From: Nitrospira lenta
GTDB taxonomy: Bacteria; Nitrospirota; Nitrospiria; Nitrospirales; Nitrospiraceae
Assembly: GCF_900403705.1 (NCBI RefSeq)
Contig: NZ_OUNR01000001.1
Location: 1,044,938 to 1,108,937, forward strand
Length of the DNA stretch: 64,000 nt
Reading direction: 5' to 3'
How positions within the stretch are numbered: the first letter of the stretch is position 1; the number at the start of each line of letters is the position of its first letter. Below, piece by piece: positions 34,771-44,913 of this stretch. Both the position numbers and the translations under genes were made by a program. The notes under the pieces were generated by a model that saw only the letters and a program-made list of their open reading frames with translations, was not told the origin of the DNA and did no database searches.

Positions 34771-36276
34771 CTAGACCTTCGCCGTCAGAAACAGCGCATT
34801 GCCATGGCGATTGATCAAGATCAGGACGTTCTCGCCCTTCTTGATCGCGGATGAGGCCTTCTCGAACTCCTTGACCGACTTGACCGGCTGGCGGTTGATC
34901 TCACGAATGACATCACCCGTCATTAAGTCAGCCTTCTCGGCACCGCTCTCCGGCTCGACGCCCGTCACGACCACTCCCTGCGCCTTGCCCTTGATGCCCA
35001 ACTCCTTCGCGGTCTCCCGATCCAGGTCCTGGACGGCCACTCCGGCAAACGCGTAGTCCGCTTCACCGGCGTCGGCCTTCGCGACCTTCGTCGTCTCCGC
35101 CTGTTCTCCGACCGTCACCGTGAGATCTTTCTCATGGCCGTCACGGACCACCTTGACCGGCACCTTCGTCCCAACCCCTGTTCTGGTCACCAGGCGCTGG
35201 AGCGCTACCGCATCTTCAACAGGCGCACCCTGATAGGCCGTGATCACATCGCCCTGCTTGAGACCCGCCTGATCGGCCGGACTATCGTCCTTCACGTCGC
35301 TGACGAGCGCACCCTTCGCATTCTTAATTCCGAAGGACTTGGCGAGATCCTGGCTGAGATCCTGAATCCCGACGCCCAGATATCCACGCACAACCTTTCC
35401 GTTTTTGATCAGGCTTTCATAGATCGGCTTGCTCATGCTGGTCGGCACGGCAAACCCGACGCCCTGATATCCGCCGGTCTGCGAGAAGATCGCCGTATTG
35501 ATCCCGACTAATTCTCCGCGCGTATTGACCAGCGCGCCGCCGGAGTTTCCGGGATTGATCGCGGCATCGGTCTGAATGAAATCTTCATACTGCGTGATGC
35601 CCATCCGGCCGCGGCCCAGCGCGCTCACAATGCCGAGCGTCACCGTCGAATTCAGTCCGAATGGGTTCCCGACCGCCAGCACATACTCGCCAACTTGTAG
35701 CTTGCCGGCATCGCCCCAGACGACCGCCGGAAGATTCTGTCCATCGATCTTCACGACCGCCAAATCCGTCTTGGGATCGGCGCCGACAATCGTGCCCTTG
35801 AATTCACGCTTATCGGGCAAGGTGACCGTGACTTCCTGCGCGCCGTCGATCACATGGTTATTGGTCAGCACATAGCCGTCCGGCGACACAATCACGCCGG
35901 ATCCCTGACCGCCGCCACGATGTCCGCGCGGCTCACCGGGACCGTGCGGCCCACGAAATCCACGAGGCCCCCCCGGACCTTGCGGTCCGCCGAAAAACTC
36001 CTCCATCCGATCACGCAATTCATCGGGGATCTTCCGCCCGTCGGCCACTTTCTCTCCCGTGACCGTCGTAATGTTGACCACGGCCGGTGTGACCGCTTTA
36101 GCCACCTCCGTAAACCCGTTCGCCGCCGGAGCGACCGGCAGCGCCGTGGCGGCCGCGGGCTGGATTCCGCCGGAGGCATGGGAAGCGGGCAACGATGGCC
36201 CGCCCCAGATCAGCGCGGCACCCACCGCGGCGCTGGCAAGACTCGCAATGACCGCCTTCTGAACCGACTTCTTCAT
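34771..36276 (-). CDS. Periplasmic serine protease HtrA/DegP type
   Basis: The ATG at 36276 follows GAGGAGG and begins a signal peptide or membrane anchor (residues 8-26). The trypsin-like domain has the triad H141 (LTNNHVIDGA), D171 (DLAVVKIDG) and S245 (NPGNSGGALV). Two PDZ domains follow (about 290-375 and 405-495). Residues 96-125 form a Gly/Pro/Arg-rich collagen-like loop (GGPQGPGGPRGFRGPHGPG), much longer than usual in this position of the LA loop. It degrades misfolded envelope proteins. It is the third gene of a regulator-kinase-protease operon. Confidence 0.95.
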   Translation of the reverse strand: MKKSVQKAVIASLASAAVGAALIWGGPSLPASHASGGIQPAAATALPVAPAANGFTEVAKAVTPAVVNITTVTGEKVADGRKIPDELRDRMEEFFGGPQGPGGPRGFRGPHGPGEPRGHRGGGQGSGVIVSPDGYVLTNNHVIDGAQEVTVTLPDKREFKGTIVGADPKTDLAVVKIDGQNLPAVVWGDAGKLQVGEYVLAVGNPFGLNSTVTLGIVSALGRGRMGITQYEDFIQTDAAINPGNSGGALVNTRGELVGINTAIFSQTGGYQGVGFAVPTSMSKPIYESLIKNGKVVRGYLGVGIQDLSQDLAKSFGIKNAKGALVSDVKDDSPADQAGLKQGDVITAYQGAPVEDAVALQRLVTRTGVGTKVPVKVVRDGHEKDLTVTVGEQAETTKVAKADAGEADYAFAGVAVQDLDRETAKELGIKGKAQGVVVTGVEPESGAEKADLMTGDVIREINRQPVKSVKEFEKASSAIKKGENVLILINRHGNALFLTAKV

Positions 36277-36386
36277 AACGTCCTCCTCGTGATGGTAATA
36301 CCGCTGAATAAACCCTTCTCGCGTCGTGCTACGGATGAACGTAACAACCGGTGATGAAAAGGGGATTAGGAGGGAATTAGAAGTCG

Positions 36387-37790
36387 TTAAGCGGAGGGCG
36401 TCGCGAGAGGAATCGTGACGGTAAACGTCGACCCGACGCCTGGCTCGCTCGTCACGTCGATACGGCCCTTGTGGGACTCGGCAATCCACGTGCAGATCGC
36501 AAGCCCAAGACCCGTCCCCTTCTTCGTATGGGCTCGGGCGCCATCTGTACGAAAAAACCGATGGAAGATACGGGGCAGATCATCGGGCACGATGCCGATC
36601 CCTTGATCGGTGACCGACAGACGCGCGAGCGACCCTTCTGTGACGAGTGCGATCTCGACCTTCCCGTTGGGGTGAGAATATTTGATCGCATTCTCCACCA
36701 AATTCAGGAGCAACTCGCGCAGCCGGAGTTCGTCGCCTTGGACGACGGCCGGCTGCACCGTGCCAAGCGCGACGGCGATATTCCGATCCTGTCCGAGCAG
36801 CGTCGCCTGCCGATAAATGTCTTCGACCAGCGATTCCAAACTGACCGGCAGCGCCTCCATTCTCACCTCGCCCATGTCGGCGCGGGACAGGAAGAGCAAC
36901 TCATCGACGATGCGCGTCATACGGTCGATTTCTTCTAAATTGCTTTCGAGCACGGATTGGTAATCGCCCAGCGGCCGGGGACGCCGAAGCACCAACTCCG
37001 TCTCTCCCTTCATGACGGTCAACGGAGTTCGAAGCTCGTGGGACGCATCGCTGGTAAATTGACGAATCTGCCGGAACGACACATCGAGCCGGCCGATCAT
37101 GTCGTTGAACATACTGGCCAGGCGCCCGATTTCGTCGGGAGCGGTCGAGACCGTCAAGCGCTGGCTGAGATCGCCGGCGGCGATACGCTGGGCCGCCAGC
37201 GTGATCGCGTCGACCGGCCGCAGTGCGCGGCCGGCCAGAAACCATCCGCTGGCCAGCGACACCGCCAGCGCGATCGGCATCGTCACCAGCAACACCAGCA
37301 GCAGCCGTCGCAAGGTGTCTTCGATCGACTCCATCGAGGTCCCGACTTGCACAATGTAGAGCAAGGTGCCGCGATACATGATCGGCACGGACACGAGCCG
37401 GAGCGGCGGCTCCTTCGGATACTTCGCCGATTCAAAAATGGACTTTCCGCTGAACGTCGTTTCGAGCGCCGTGCGGCTGAGCGGGACTTCGTGTTGTTTG
37501 ATATTAGGAGAGCGGAGCGTGATCGTTCCGGAAGGGCTGAAGATCTGGAAGAACTTGTCGATCCGGGCGAGCTCGGGAAACTGCGAGAGCAATTCCTCTT
37601 CGTCGATGAGCGGAAGAAACCCCCGCTCTTCCAGCGACCGGACCGCCGTGTTGGCAGTCTCCTCTAACGATTGGTCCACCGCATCGCGAAGACTCCGCGC
37701 GGTCACATTGTACAAGACAACGGAGAACACGATGAGGACGAGGGCCAGCGTGCTCCCGTACCAGAGCGTGAGCCGAAGTCGCAGTGGCAT
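36387..37790 (-). CDS. Sensor histidine kinase, heavy-metal/envelope type
   Basis: The 467-residue kinase has two membrane helices (about 8-30 and 162-187) with a periplasmic sensor between them. A HAMP domain follows (to about 240), then a dimerisation domain with H251 in SDASHELRTPLTVM. The ATPase domain has NLVENAIKYSH, DQGIGI and GTGLGLAI. Its ATG overlaps the stop of the regulator gene (ATGA). The signal is unknown. CusS- and CpxA-like kinases share this design, and its link to htrA favours envelope stress. Confidence 0.94.
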   Translation of the reverse strand: MPLRLRLTLWYGSTLALVLIVFSVVLYNVTARSLRDAVDQSLEETANTAVRSLEERGFLPLIDEEELLSQFPELARIDKFFQIFSPSGTITLRSPNIKQHEVPLSRTALETTFSGKSIFESAKYPKEPPLRLVSVPIMYRGTLLYIVQVGTSMESIEDTLRRLLLVLLVTMPIALAVSLASGWFLAGRALRPVDAITLAAQRIAAGDLSQRLTVSTAPDEIGRLASMFNDMIGRLDVSFRQIRQFTSDASHELRTPLTVMKGETELVLRRPRPLGDYQSVLESNLEEIDRMTRIVDELLFLSRADMGEVRMEALPVSLESLVEDIYRQATLLGQDRNIAVALGTVQPAVVQGDELRLRELLLNLVENAIKYSHPNGKVEIALVTEGSLARLSVTDQGIGIVPDDLPRIFHRFFRTDGARAHTKKGTGLGLAICTWIAESHKGRIDVTSEPGVGSTFTVTIPLATPSA

Positions 37791-38461
37791 CAGTCCACTT
37801 TCAGCATATAGCCGCTGCCACGGATCGTATGGATAAGTTTTTTCGACCGGCCCCGGTCGATCTTGTTGCGGAGGTAATTGACGTAGACATCGATGACATT
37901 GGTGAAGGTATCGAAGTCCTGGTTCCAGACATGTTCGGAAATCATGGGCCTCGTCAGCACCCGCCCGGTGTGCCGCATGAGATATTCCAAGAGCGCATAT
38001 TCTTTCAGGGTGAGTTCAATGCGCTGTCCCCCGCGCGCGACTTCACGCGTCGCCGGATTCAGCACCAGATCGTCGATCTGCAAGATACCGGGACTCTCGG
38101 TCGCCCCCCGGCGCAACAAGGCCCGGACACGGGCCAGCAGTTCGTCAATGGCAAACGGCTTGGTGAGATAATCGTCGGCGCCGGCATCGAGACCCTTCAC
38201 CCGTTGATCCACCTGGGACTGCGCCGTCAGAATCATCACCGGTGTTTGAATCCGTTCGCGCCGCACGGATTTCAGAATGTCCATCCCCGACATCGACGGC
38301 AACATGAGATCCACGACGATCAAATCGTAGTTGGTCGCCAGCGCCATCTCCAGCCCCTTGGCCCCGTCCTCGCAGAGATCGACGGCATAGCTTTCTTCCT
38401 CAAGTGCGCGCTTGATGAAACAGCCGACCTTCGTTTCGTCTTCGACCACGAGCACACGCAT
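37790..38461 (-). CDS. OmpR-family response regulator
   Basis: The 223-residue protein has a receiver domain with D51 (LIVVDLMLPSMSG) and K100 region (DYLTKPFAIDEL), then an OmpR winged-helix DNA-binding domain (ELTLKEYALLEYLMRHTGRV; VYVNYLRNKID). It is first in the operon, with AGGAGGAG before its ATG, and likely controls this operon including htrA. Confidence 0.95.
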   Translation of the reverse strand: MRVLVVEDETKVGCFIKRALEEESYAVDLCEDGAKGLEMALATNYDLIVVDLMLPSMSGMDILKSVRRERIQTPVMILTAQSQVDQRVKGLDAGADDYLTKPFAIDELLARVRALLRRGATESPGILQIDDLVLNPATREVARGGQRIELTLKEYALLEYLMRHTGRVLTRPMISEHVWNQDFDTFTNVIDVYVNYLRNKIDRGRSKKLIHTIRGSGYMLKVD

Positions 38462-38482
38462 AGGAACTCCTCCTGCCAGCCG

Positions 38483-38491
38483 ATTATACCA
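38483..38491 (-). promoter_or_regulatory. Extended -10 promoter of the regulator-kinase-htrA operon
   Basis: On the minus strand TGGTATAAT (38491-38483) is an extended -10 box, 22 bp before the ATG. Its -35 region would fall inside repeat copy C, with no good hexamer there, so an activator may be needed. Confidence 0.45.
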
Positions 38492-38493
38492 AA

Positions 38494-38601
38494 CCTGTTG
38501 ACGATGTTCTCGGATGGACGAGTCTACGCATACGAGCCGCCAGACATGACGCCGCGGCTGGGAAAGCAGAGAACGCGCTGACGAACGTTTTCAACAGCCT
38601 G
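38494..38601. repeat. Degenerate palindromic repeat, copy C
   Basis: The right end (GAACGTTTTCAACAGCCTG) matches the end of copies A and B, and GAGAACGCGCTG corresponds to their GAGAACGCCGCTGG. The left end ACCTGTTGACGATGTTC is only a partial inverse (about 13 of 18). It fills the gap between the regulator promoter and the nadB stop codon, which it touches. Confidence 0.6.
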
Positions 38602-40272
38602 CTACTTGGGCTGGAATCGGGTAACCGTGACCGGGGCATACGACAAGCGGACCCCGCCGGGCGTCCGCTGAGTCAATGTATGCCGCAGCCAAACCGCGTC
38701 GTTGCGGGTGGGGAAATCCGACCGGTAATGAGCGCCCCGGCTCTCCTCGCGCGCGAGCGCCCCGGCAATAATTGTTTCCGCAAGTTCGACCAAGCATTGC
38801 AGCTCTAGCGCCTGGATCAGATCGGTATTGAAGACTCGTCCCTTGTCCTGCACCGTCACCGCCGCCGCGCGTGGCCGGAGCTCACGCACTGTGCTTCCGG
38901 CCGCCGTCATCGATTCCTTTGTCCGGAAGATCCCGAGGTTCGTACTCAATGTGGTCCCCAGCTCCTGCCGCACCTGCCAGGCACGCTCGCCCCCGCTCTG
39001 AGCGAGCAACCGCTCGACTCTAGCTTGCTCTTCGGCAAGGTGCTGCGGCGCAAGCGTCTCATGCCTCGCGGTTCCGGCATACTCACCGGCTCTTGTCCCG
39101 GCCCGGCGACCGAACACGATCGTTTCAAGCAGTGAATTGCCGCCGAGGCGATTGGCGCCGTGGACGCTGACGCAAGCGCATTCTCCTGCCGCGAAGAGGC
39201 CGGGGATGGCCGTCTCGCCCCATTGGTTGGCCCTGACTCCACCCATTTGATAGTGCGCGCCTGGCCTAATGGGAATCGGCGTTTCGACCGGATCGAGTCC
39301 GGCAAACTCCATCGCAATCTGCCTGATTTGCGGTAGCCGTTCCAGAATCTTGTCCCGCCCAAGATGCCGGAGATCCAGTAACACACAGCCATCCACGCCG
39401 CGCCCTTCAAGAATTTCCTGCCCGATCGCGAGCGACACCGTCGAGCGGGTCGCCAATTCCATTTGCTCCGGCGCATACCGTTTCAAAAACCGCTCCCCCA
39501 GCGTGTTGAGCAGGTAGCCGCCCTCACCCCGCGCCCCTTCCGTGATTAGGATGCCCGTATCTTTCAATGTGGTCGGATGGAATTGAACAAATTCCATATC
39601 CATGAGCGGCACCCCAGCGCGATAGGCCAACGCCATGCCGTCGCCGGTATTGATCACGGCGTTCGTGCTGGTCAAAAATGCGCGGCCGCTGCCGCCGGTC
39701 GCAAGGATAACGGCCTTGGCTTGAATAAGCCGTAATCCCCCGCGAACAATGTCCCAGGCAATCACTCCTCGACAAACACCGTCTTCGATCACCAGTGCGG
39801 TGACGTACCATTCTTCATAGACGGTGGTGCGCCGTTTGAGAATTTGCTCGTAGAGCGCATGCAGCAACGCATGGCCGGTACGATCGGCCGCATAGCACGT
39901 GCGCGGAAATCCGGCTCCCCCAAACGGACGCTGAGCAATGCGGCCTTCCGCATCACGACTGAAAATCACGCCCAGTCGCTCCAGCTCAAGAATGTCTCCA
40001 GGAGCCTCTCGGCACATCGCCTCAATTGCATCCTGATCGCCGAGGTAGAGCCCTCCCTTTGCTGTATCGAAGGCATGGGCTTCCCACGAATCGTTCTCGC
40101 CAAGCGCGGCGTTGATCCCCCCTTGCGCCGCCACCGAATGGCTGCGAACCGGATGGACTTTTGAGATCAATGCCACATCCAAATTGGTCGGGGCAGCCAA
40201 GGCCGCGCGCATGCCTGCCAGCCCCGCGCCGACAATCAGAATGTCATGCAGATGTGTTCGTTGAGTCGTCAT
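38602..40272 (-). CDS. nadB: L-aspartate oxidase
   Basis: The flavoenzyme oxidises L-aspartate to iminoaspartate, first step of NAD synthesis. It has FAD-binding [13 protein letters not shown], the [15 protein letters not shown] stretch of the succinate dehydrogenase/NadB superfamily, and [42 protein letters not shown] is also present. Length 556 residues and absence of an SDH iron-sulfur partner gene support NadB rather than a fumarate reductase flavoprotein. Confidence 0.94.
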   Translation of the reverse strand: MTTQRTHLHDILIVGAGLAGMRAALAAPTNLDVALISKVHPVRSHSVAAQGGINAALGENDSWEAHAFDTAKGGLYLGDQDAIEAMCREAPGDILELERLGVIFSRDAEGRIAQRPFGGAGFPRTCYAADRTGHALLHALYEQILKRRTTVYEEWYVTALVIEDGVCRGVIAWDIVRGGLRLIQAKAVILATGGSGRAFLTSTNAVINTGDGMALAYRAGVPLMDMEFVQFHPTTLKDTGILITEGARGEGGYLLNTLGERFLKRYAPEQMELATRSTVSLAIGQEILEGRGVDGCVLLDLRHLGRDKILERLPQIRQIAMEFAGLDPVETPIPIRPGAHYQMGGVRANQWGETAIPGLFAAGECACVSVHGANRLGGNSLLETIVFGRRAGTRAGEYAGTARHETLAPQHLAEEQARVERLLAQSGGERAWQVRQELGTTLSTNLGIFRTKESMTAAGSTVRELRPRAAAVTVQDKGRVFNTDLIQALELQCLVELAETIIAGALAREESRGAHYRSDFPTRNDAVWLRHTLTQRTPGGVRLSYAPVTVTRFQPK

Positions 40273-40455
40273 CGCACCCCGTGGGAATGAGAGGTATTAT
40301 CCTCTAGCCCCTGTACTTACAGAACTACTATCTCCATGGCAAGCGGCGGTGATGCCCGACTGCGGGATATTGGAAATGGTGCAGCGCCATGGTACTCTGC
40401 TCAGGCCCATTGTGCCTCTCCACGAACTCTCTGATGACAAGCGGATCGAACGAAT

Positions 40456-43344
40456 ATGCCTCAACCTGACTTTCTGCAACCGACCGATCTGTTCCCGCCG
40501 CGGCATATCGGCCCGTCGGACGACGACATCCGCGACATGCTAGCCGTAGCCGGCATGCCCTCACTGGACTATCTCTGCGATGTCACGGTTCCCCAGAATA
40601 TCCAGCTGCGCAGACCGTTGGATCTGCCTCCACAACAGGGAGAGCAGGCCGTGCTGGGCGAGCTGAAACGGATAGCCGCTCAAAACCTGGTCTACCGCTC
40701 ACTCATCGGCATGGGCTATTACCATTGCATCACCCCTGGAGTGATTCAGCGGAACATTCTGGAAAATCCCGGCTGGTACACCCAATACACGCCCTATCAG
40801 GCCGAAATCGCCCAAGGCCGCCTGGAAGCGCTGGTGAACTTTCAAACGATGGTCGGAGATCTGACCGGGTTGCCCCTGGCTAATGCGTCCTTGCTGGACG
40901 AGGGGACCGCCGCCGCAGAAGCGATGGCCATGTGTTTGGCCATCGCTCGATCCCGAGGCGAGGAGCGGAAAGAGTTTTTTGTCTCGCAGGACTGCCATCC
41001 GCAGACGCTCGCCGTGCTCCAAACCCGTGCCGAACCATTGGGGATCACGATTCGCTCAGGTCCCAACACCTCGATCAAGTTCTCGGAAAAGACCTTGTGC
41101 GGATTGTTGCTCCAATATCCGACGAGCGACGGCTACGTCGGGGACGTCAGTGGCCTGGTCACTCAGGCCCATGAAGCGGGAACGCTCGTGGTGGTCGCCA
41201 CAGATCTGCTGGCCTTGACGCTGTTGCGCTCTCCCGGAGAGTTCGGCGCCGACATTGCCGTGGGATCCAGCCAGCGGTTCGGCGTCCCAATGGGATTCGG
41301 CGGCCCGCACGCCGCGTTCTTAACCACCAAGGAAGAGTTCAAGCGCCAGATACCCGGCCGCATCGTCGGTGTCTCCAAAGACGCCGCGGGAAATACTGCC
41401 TACCGGCTATCCCTCCAGACACGCGAGCAGCATATCCGCCGGGAAAAAGCGACCAGTAACATTTGCACGGCGCAAGTACTCTTGGCCGTCATGGCCGCCA
41501 TGTACGCGGTGTATCACGGTCCCGACGGGCTTCGACGCATCGCGCAGCGCGTGCATGGATTGACGCTGATGCTTGCCGAAGGTTTGCGCCGGCTCGGTTT
41601 TGACGTGGGCCCGGAATTGTTCTTCGATACGTTGCGCGTCCGCGCCCCCAAGAACCAGGTGGATCTGATCCGCGTCAGAGCGAACGAACGGCGAATCAAT
41701 CTCCGGACCCATGAAGACGGATCCCTCGGTCTCTCCCTGGATGAAGCCAGCACTGTGCACGAAATCGGGACGCTCCTGGAACTCTTCGCCGGCCAGAACC
41801 GCCTGCCCTTCCAAATCATGGACCTCGCCGACTCTATCAAGCCCGGTTATCCCAATCCATTAGCGCGAACGAGTACCTATCTCACCCATGCGATTTTCAA
41901 TCGGTATCATTCCGAACACGAGATGTTGCGGTATCTGCATCGGCTCCAAGGGAAAGATCTGTCGCTGACGCATTCCATGATTCCGTTAGGCTCCTGCACC
42001 ATGAAGTTGAACGCAACGGCAGAAATGCTTCCCGTCACCTGGCCGGAATTTGCCCATCTCCATCCGTTCGCTCCGTCCGAGCAAACCCAGGGGTATCAGG
42101 AATTATTCCGCCAACTGGAATCCTGGTTGGCGGAGATTACCGGATTTGCCGCGATCTCGCTCCAACCCAACGCCGGATCCCAAGGTGAATATGCGGGGCT
42201 GATGGCGATTCGCGCATACCACCATGGACACGGCGCGCTCCATCGGGATGTGTGCCTCATCCCTGTGTCGGCTCACGGCACCAACCCCGCGAGCGCGGCC
42301 ATGGTCGGAATGACGGTGGTCGCCGTCGCCTGCGACAAGCAGGGAAACGTCGACCTGACCGACCTGGAAGCGAAGGCCGTGCAGTACCGCGACCAGCTGT
42401 CGGCCTTGATGCTGACCTACCCCTCAACGCATGGGGTCTTCGAAGCGGACGTGCGCCGGATCTGCCAGATCATCCATACCCATGGTGGCTTGGTCTACAT
42501 GGACGGAGCAAACATGAACGCGCAGGTGGGACTCTGCCGGCCCGGCGACATCGGCGCCGACGTCTGCCATCTGAATTTGCACAAGACGTTTTGCATCCCA
42601 CACGGCGGAGGCGGCCCTGGAATCGGCCCCATCGGCGTCGCAAGACATCTCGCACCCTACCTCCCGGGGCATCCCGTGACCGGGCTGGGAACCCGCGAGT
42701 CGATCGGTCCCGTATCCGCAGCTCCGTACGGAAGCGCGGGCATTCTGCCCATCTCCTGGGTGTACATCGCCCTCATGGGACGCGACGGACTGAAGAAGGC
42801 CACGGAAGTCGCCATCCTGAACGCCAACTACATGGCCAAACGGCTGGAGAAACATTACTCGATCCTCTATACCGGCGCCACAGGACATGTCGCGCACGAA
42901 TTCATCCTCGATCTGCGCCCCTTCAAAGAGACCTCCGGCGTTGAGGCCATGGATGTCGCCAAGCGCCTCATGGACTACGGTTTCCATGCGCCGACCGTGT
43001 CGTTTCCAGTCGCCGGCACGTTGATGATTGAACCGACGGAGAGTGAAGCGAAAGCAGAATTAGACCGGTTCTGTGACGCGATGATCGCCATTCGCGCAGA
43101 AATCCAAGACATCGCCGATGGGCGTCAACCCCGTACCAATAATGTGCTCAAGAATGCGCCGCACACAGCGGCTGCCGTCACGGCCACGGACTGGAATCGG
43201 CCCTATACGAGGGAACAGGCGGCATTCCCGACTCCCTCTGTCAGAGCGAACAAGTTCTGGCCGGCAGTCAGCCGCATCGATGAGGCCTACGGGGATCGTC
43301 ATTTGATCTGCACCTGTCCTCCGATGGACAGCTACCAACCCTGA
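40456..43344 (+). CDS. gcvP: Glycine dehydrogenase (P-protein), single-chain form
   Basis: The 962-residue protein joins the N- and C-terminal halves that some bacteria encode as gcvPA and gcvPB. The N half has [14 protein letters not shown], the C half [15 protein letters not shown] and the PLP-binding K710 in [18 protein letters not shown]. It decarboxylates glycine and loads the aminomethyl group onto GcvH. gcvT lies 6 kb away, and no gcvH or lpd gene is in the window. There is no Shine-Dalgarno before the ATG. The 184-bp space to nadB has only a tiny dyad (GAGG-TATTAT-CCTC, 40291-40304) and no glycine-riboswitch core I can see. Confidence 0.97.
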   Translation: MPQPDFLQPTDLFPPRHIGPSDDDIRDMLAVAGMPSLDYLCDVTVPQNIQLRRPLDLPPQQGEQAVLGELKRIAAQNLVYRSLIGMGYYHCITPGVIQRNILENPGWYTQYTPYQAEIAQGRLEALVNFQTMVGDLTGLPLANASLLDEGTAAAEAMAMCLAIARSRGEERKEFFVSQDCHPQTLAVLQTRAEPLGITIRSGPNTSIKFSEKTLCGLLLQYPTSDGYVGDVSGLVTQAHEAGTLVVVATDLLALTLLRSPGEFGADIAVGSSQRFGVPMGFGGPHAAFLTTKEEFKRQIPGRIVGVSKDAAGNTAYRLSLQTREQHIRREKATSNICTAQVLLAVMAAMYAVYHGPDGLRRIAQRVHGLTLMLAEGLRRLGFDVGPELFFDTLRVRAPKNQVDLIRVRANERRINLRTHEDGSLGLSLDEASTVHEIGTLLELFAGQNRLPFQIMDLADSIKPGYPNPLARTSTYLTHAIFNRYHSEHEMLRYLHRLQGKDLSLTHSMIPLGSCTMKLNATAEMLPVTWPEFAHLHPFAPSEQTQGYQELFRQLESWLAEITGFAAISLQPNAGSQGEYAGLMAIRAYHHGHGALHRDVCLIPVSAHGTNPASAAMVGMTVVAVACDKQGNVDLTDLEAKAVQYRDQLSALMLTYPSTHGVFEADVRRICQIIHTHGGLVYMDGANMNAQVGLCRPGDIGADVCHLNLHKTFCIPHGGGGPGIGPIGVARHLAPYLPGHPVTGLGTRESIGPVSAAPYGSAGILPISWVYIALMGRDGLKKATEVAILNANYMAKRLEKHYSILYTGATGHVAHEFILDLRPFKETSGVEAMDVAKRLMDYGFHAPTVSFPVAGTLMIEPTESEAKAELDRFCDAMIAIRAEIQDIADGRQPRTNNVLKNAPHTAAAVTATDWNRPYTREQAAFPTPSVRANKFWPAVSRIDEAYGDRHLICTCPPMDSYQP

Positions 43345-43376
43345 TCCGCAGCATTGATTCTGTACCTAGACATGGA

Positions 43377-43949
43377 ATGATCGTCACGATCTCCGCTCGC
43401 ACAACCCTGGCGGCCCTGTGTTGTCTCGTACTGGGGATACCAACCAGTTGGGCCCAAGCGCCGCCGACCCGAACAGCCGCCGTCGACATGGAAGCTGGAC
43501 AGAGCTATCGCGCCGGCACCCGCGTCCGCGTGCCAAACGGCGTCGCCTCTTTTCTCATTCCCGCAGGATGGCGCGGCGAGCAGCTGGACAATCTGGCCGC
43601 CGTGCTCCTGGTCTCAGAAAAAGAAGCGGGCTTTGTGCTTGCCTTCGCCGTGCTCAACCAGACCGAAGACGAGCTTTTTGCTTTACTCGGAGAACCGCAG
43701 CCAATTTCCGAGACACTGATATTCGAACCGACTGGATCCGTCACCCGTAAAGGCAATACACTGACAGCAACCTATGTGACAGGCTCCTTAACTGGCCGCG
43801 GCCTGGCGATCATCGGACCAGACTTGCAGGGAATTCTTTTTCTTCACGGTAGGCCACAGAAAGAACCACGGTCAAGCCACTCTCTCCTCGACGAACTGGC
43901 TGATCAGGTTCGATTTATCCCGACCAAAGACAGCGTGCCATCTCCCTAA
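43377..43949 (+). CDS. Secreted protein of unknown function
   Basis: The 190-residue protein begins with a signal peptide (TLAALCCLVLGIPTSWAQ, cleavage near residue 27). The mature part is predicted beta-rich (VRVPNGVASFLIPAGWRGE, AVLLVSEKEAGFVLAFAVL). I do not recognise a family. It starts 33 bp after gcvP on the same strand and may be co-transcribed, but its content does not suggest a glycine-cleavage role. Confidence 0.75.
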   Translation: MIVTISARTTLAALCCLVLGIPTSWAQAPPTRTAAVDMEAGQSYRAGTRVRVPNGVASFLIPAGWRGEQLDNLAAVLLVSEKEAGFVLAFAVLNQTEDELFALLGEPQPISETLIFEPTGSVTRKGNTLTATYVTGSLTGRGLAIIGPDLQGILFLHGRPQKEPRSSHSLLDELADQVRFIPTKDSVPSP

Positions 43950-44138
43950 GAGTGTCCTCACCGCAAACGACATCACAGGCCTTTCACTCCCGGACATCAA
44001 GACCAACGGCCCTCCACCGGGCGCCCTCTTCAATTGTACAAAACTGTCGCTTGCTGCTCCCCTTCTTTTGGGTCATTGTGCGATCGACCTCGCTTCGGCG
44101 ATAAAGGTTCTTCACCACAGGGAGACATTGAAACCATC

Positions 44139-44363
44139 ATGCCCCAAATACTGAACTTCAGCGAGCATGCCAACGATGAAGAAGTGAGCTACCTCACCAC
44201 GCTGTTGCTCTATCACCTCGTCGAGCGATGCGGCGGCCAGATCCGCTTCACCGTGAACGACGTGAATCAAGTCCGGGAAAACCTTTCCACCAAAATGGTT
44301 CAGATCCAACTCGGCGACGACGTCAGACTTCGCATCATCGACCGCGTGCCGGAGTTGCAGTAG
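44139..44363 (+). CDS. Small cytoplasmic protein, unknown function
   Basis: The ATG at 44139 starts MPQILNFSEHANDEEVSYL and gives 74 residues. GGGAG lies a rather long 14 nt upstream. It is helical and then beta, with no cysteine motif or signal peptide. An upstream in-frame start at 44034 adds a poorly conserved-looking segment and was rejected. No family recognised. Confidence 0.6.
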   Translation: MPQILNFSEHANDEEVSYLTTLLLYHLVERCGGQIRFTVNDVNQVRENLSTKMVQIQLGDDVRLRIIDRVPELQ

Positions 44364-44456
44364 GCATCGGCTTCGGCACCGCCTCCATAACTTTCCTGCG
44401 ACGGCCTCGAAGGGACCATGGCGACCGAGAGCTGACTACGGTAGACTACGGTTCCT

Positions 44457-44867
44457 ATGCTCCACATCTCATCCCACGTCCTCATTCCGGACTCCGAGAT
44501 TCAACTCCATGCGATGCGCTCGCAGGGGGCCGGCGGACAAAACGTCAACAAGGTCTCGACCGCGATTCACCTGCAGTTCGACATCAAGGCATCGTCCTTA
44601 CCACCGTTTTACAAGCAGGAATTGCTACGACTTAGAGACAGCCGCATCTCGCAGGATGGAATCATCACGATCAAAGCGCAGCAGCATCGGACGCAGGAAC
44701 GGAATCGGGCAGATGCGCTGGAACGGCTCTGTCTCTTGATTCAGAGCGTGGCCATCCCTCGCAAGACACGACGAGCGACGAAGCCGACAAAGGGTTCTCA
44801 GACCAGGCGGATCGACAGTAAAAAGAAGCAGGGCCGGCTGAAGGCGCTGAGAGGAACGATCGAGTAG
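44457..44867 (+). CDS. arfB: Peptidyl-tRNA hydrolase ArfB-type (ribosome rescue)
   Basis: The 136-residue protein has the class I release-factor GGQ motif (RSQGAGGQNVNKVSTAIHL) and a basic, disordered C-terminal tail rich in Lys and Arg (residues 105-136). That tail enters the empty mRNA channel of stalled ribosomes. It lacks codon-recognition domains, so it is a rescue factor rather than a termination factor. Confidence 0.93.
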   Translation: MLHISSHVLIPDSEIQLHAMRSQGAGGQNVNKVSTAIHLQFDIKASSLPPFYKQELLRLRDSRISQDGIITIKAQQHRTQERNRADALERLCLLIQSVAIPRKTRRATKPTKGSQTRRIDSKKKQGRLKALRGTIE

Positions 44868-44913
44868 CCGTCATTCCTCTACGAGGGACGAATGACGACC
44901 GTCGATTGACACA

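Noticed and set aside
40273..40455. Possible glycine riboswitch upstream of gcvP
   Set aside because: I looked for the conserved core and tandem aptamer layout and did not find them; only a tiny 4-bp dyad is present.
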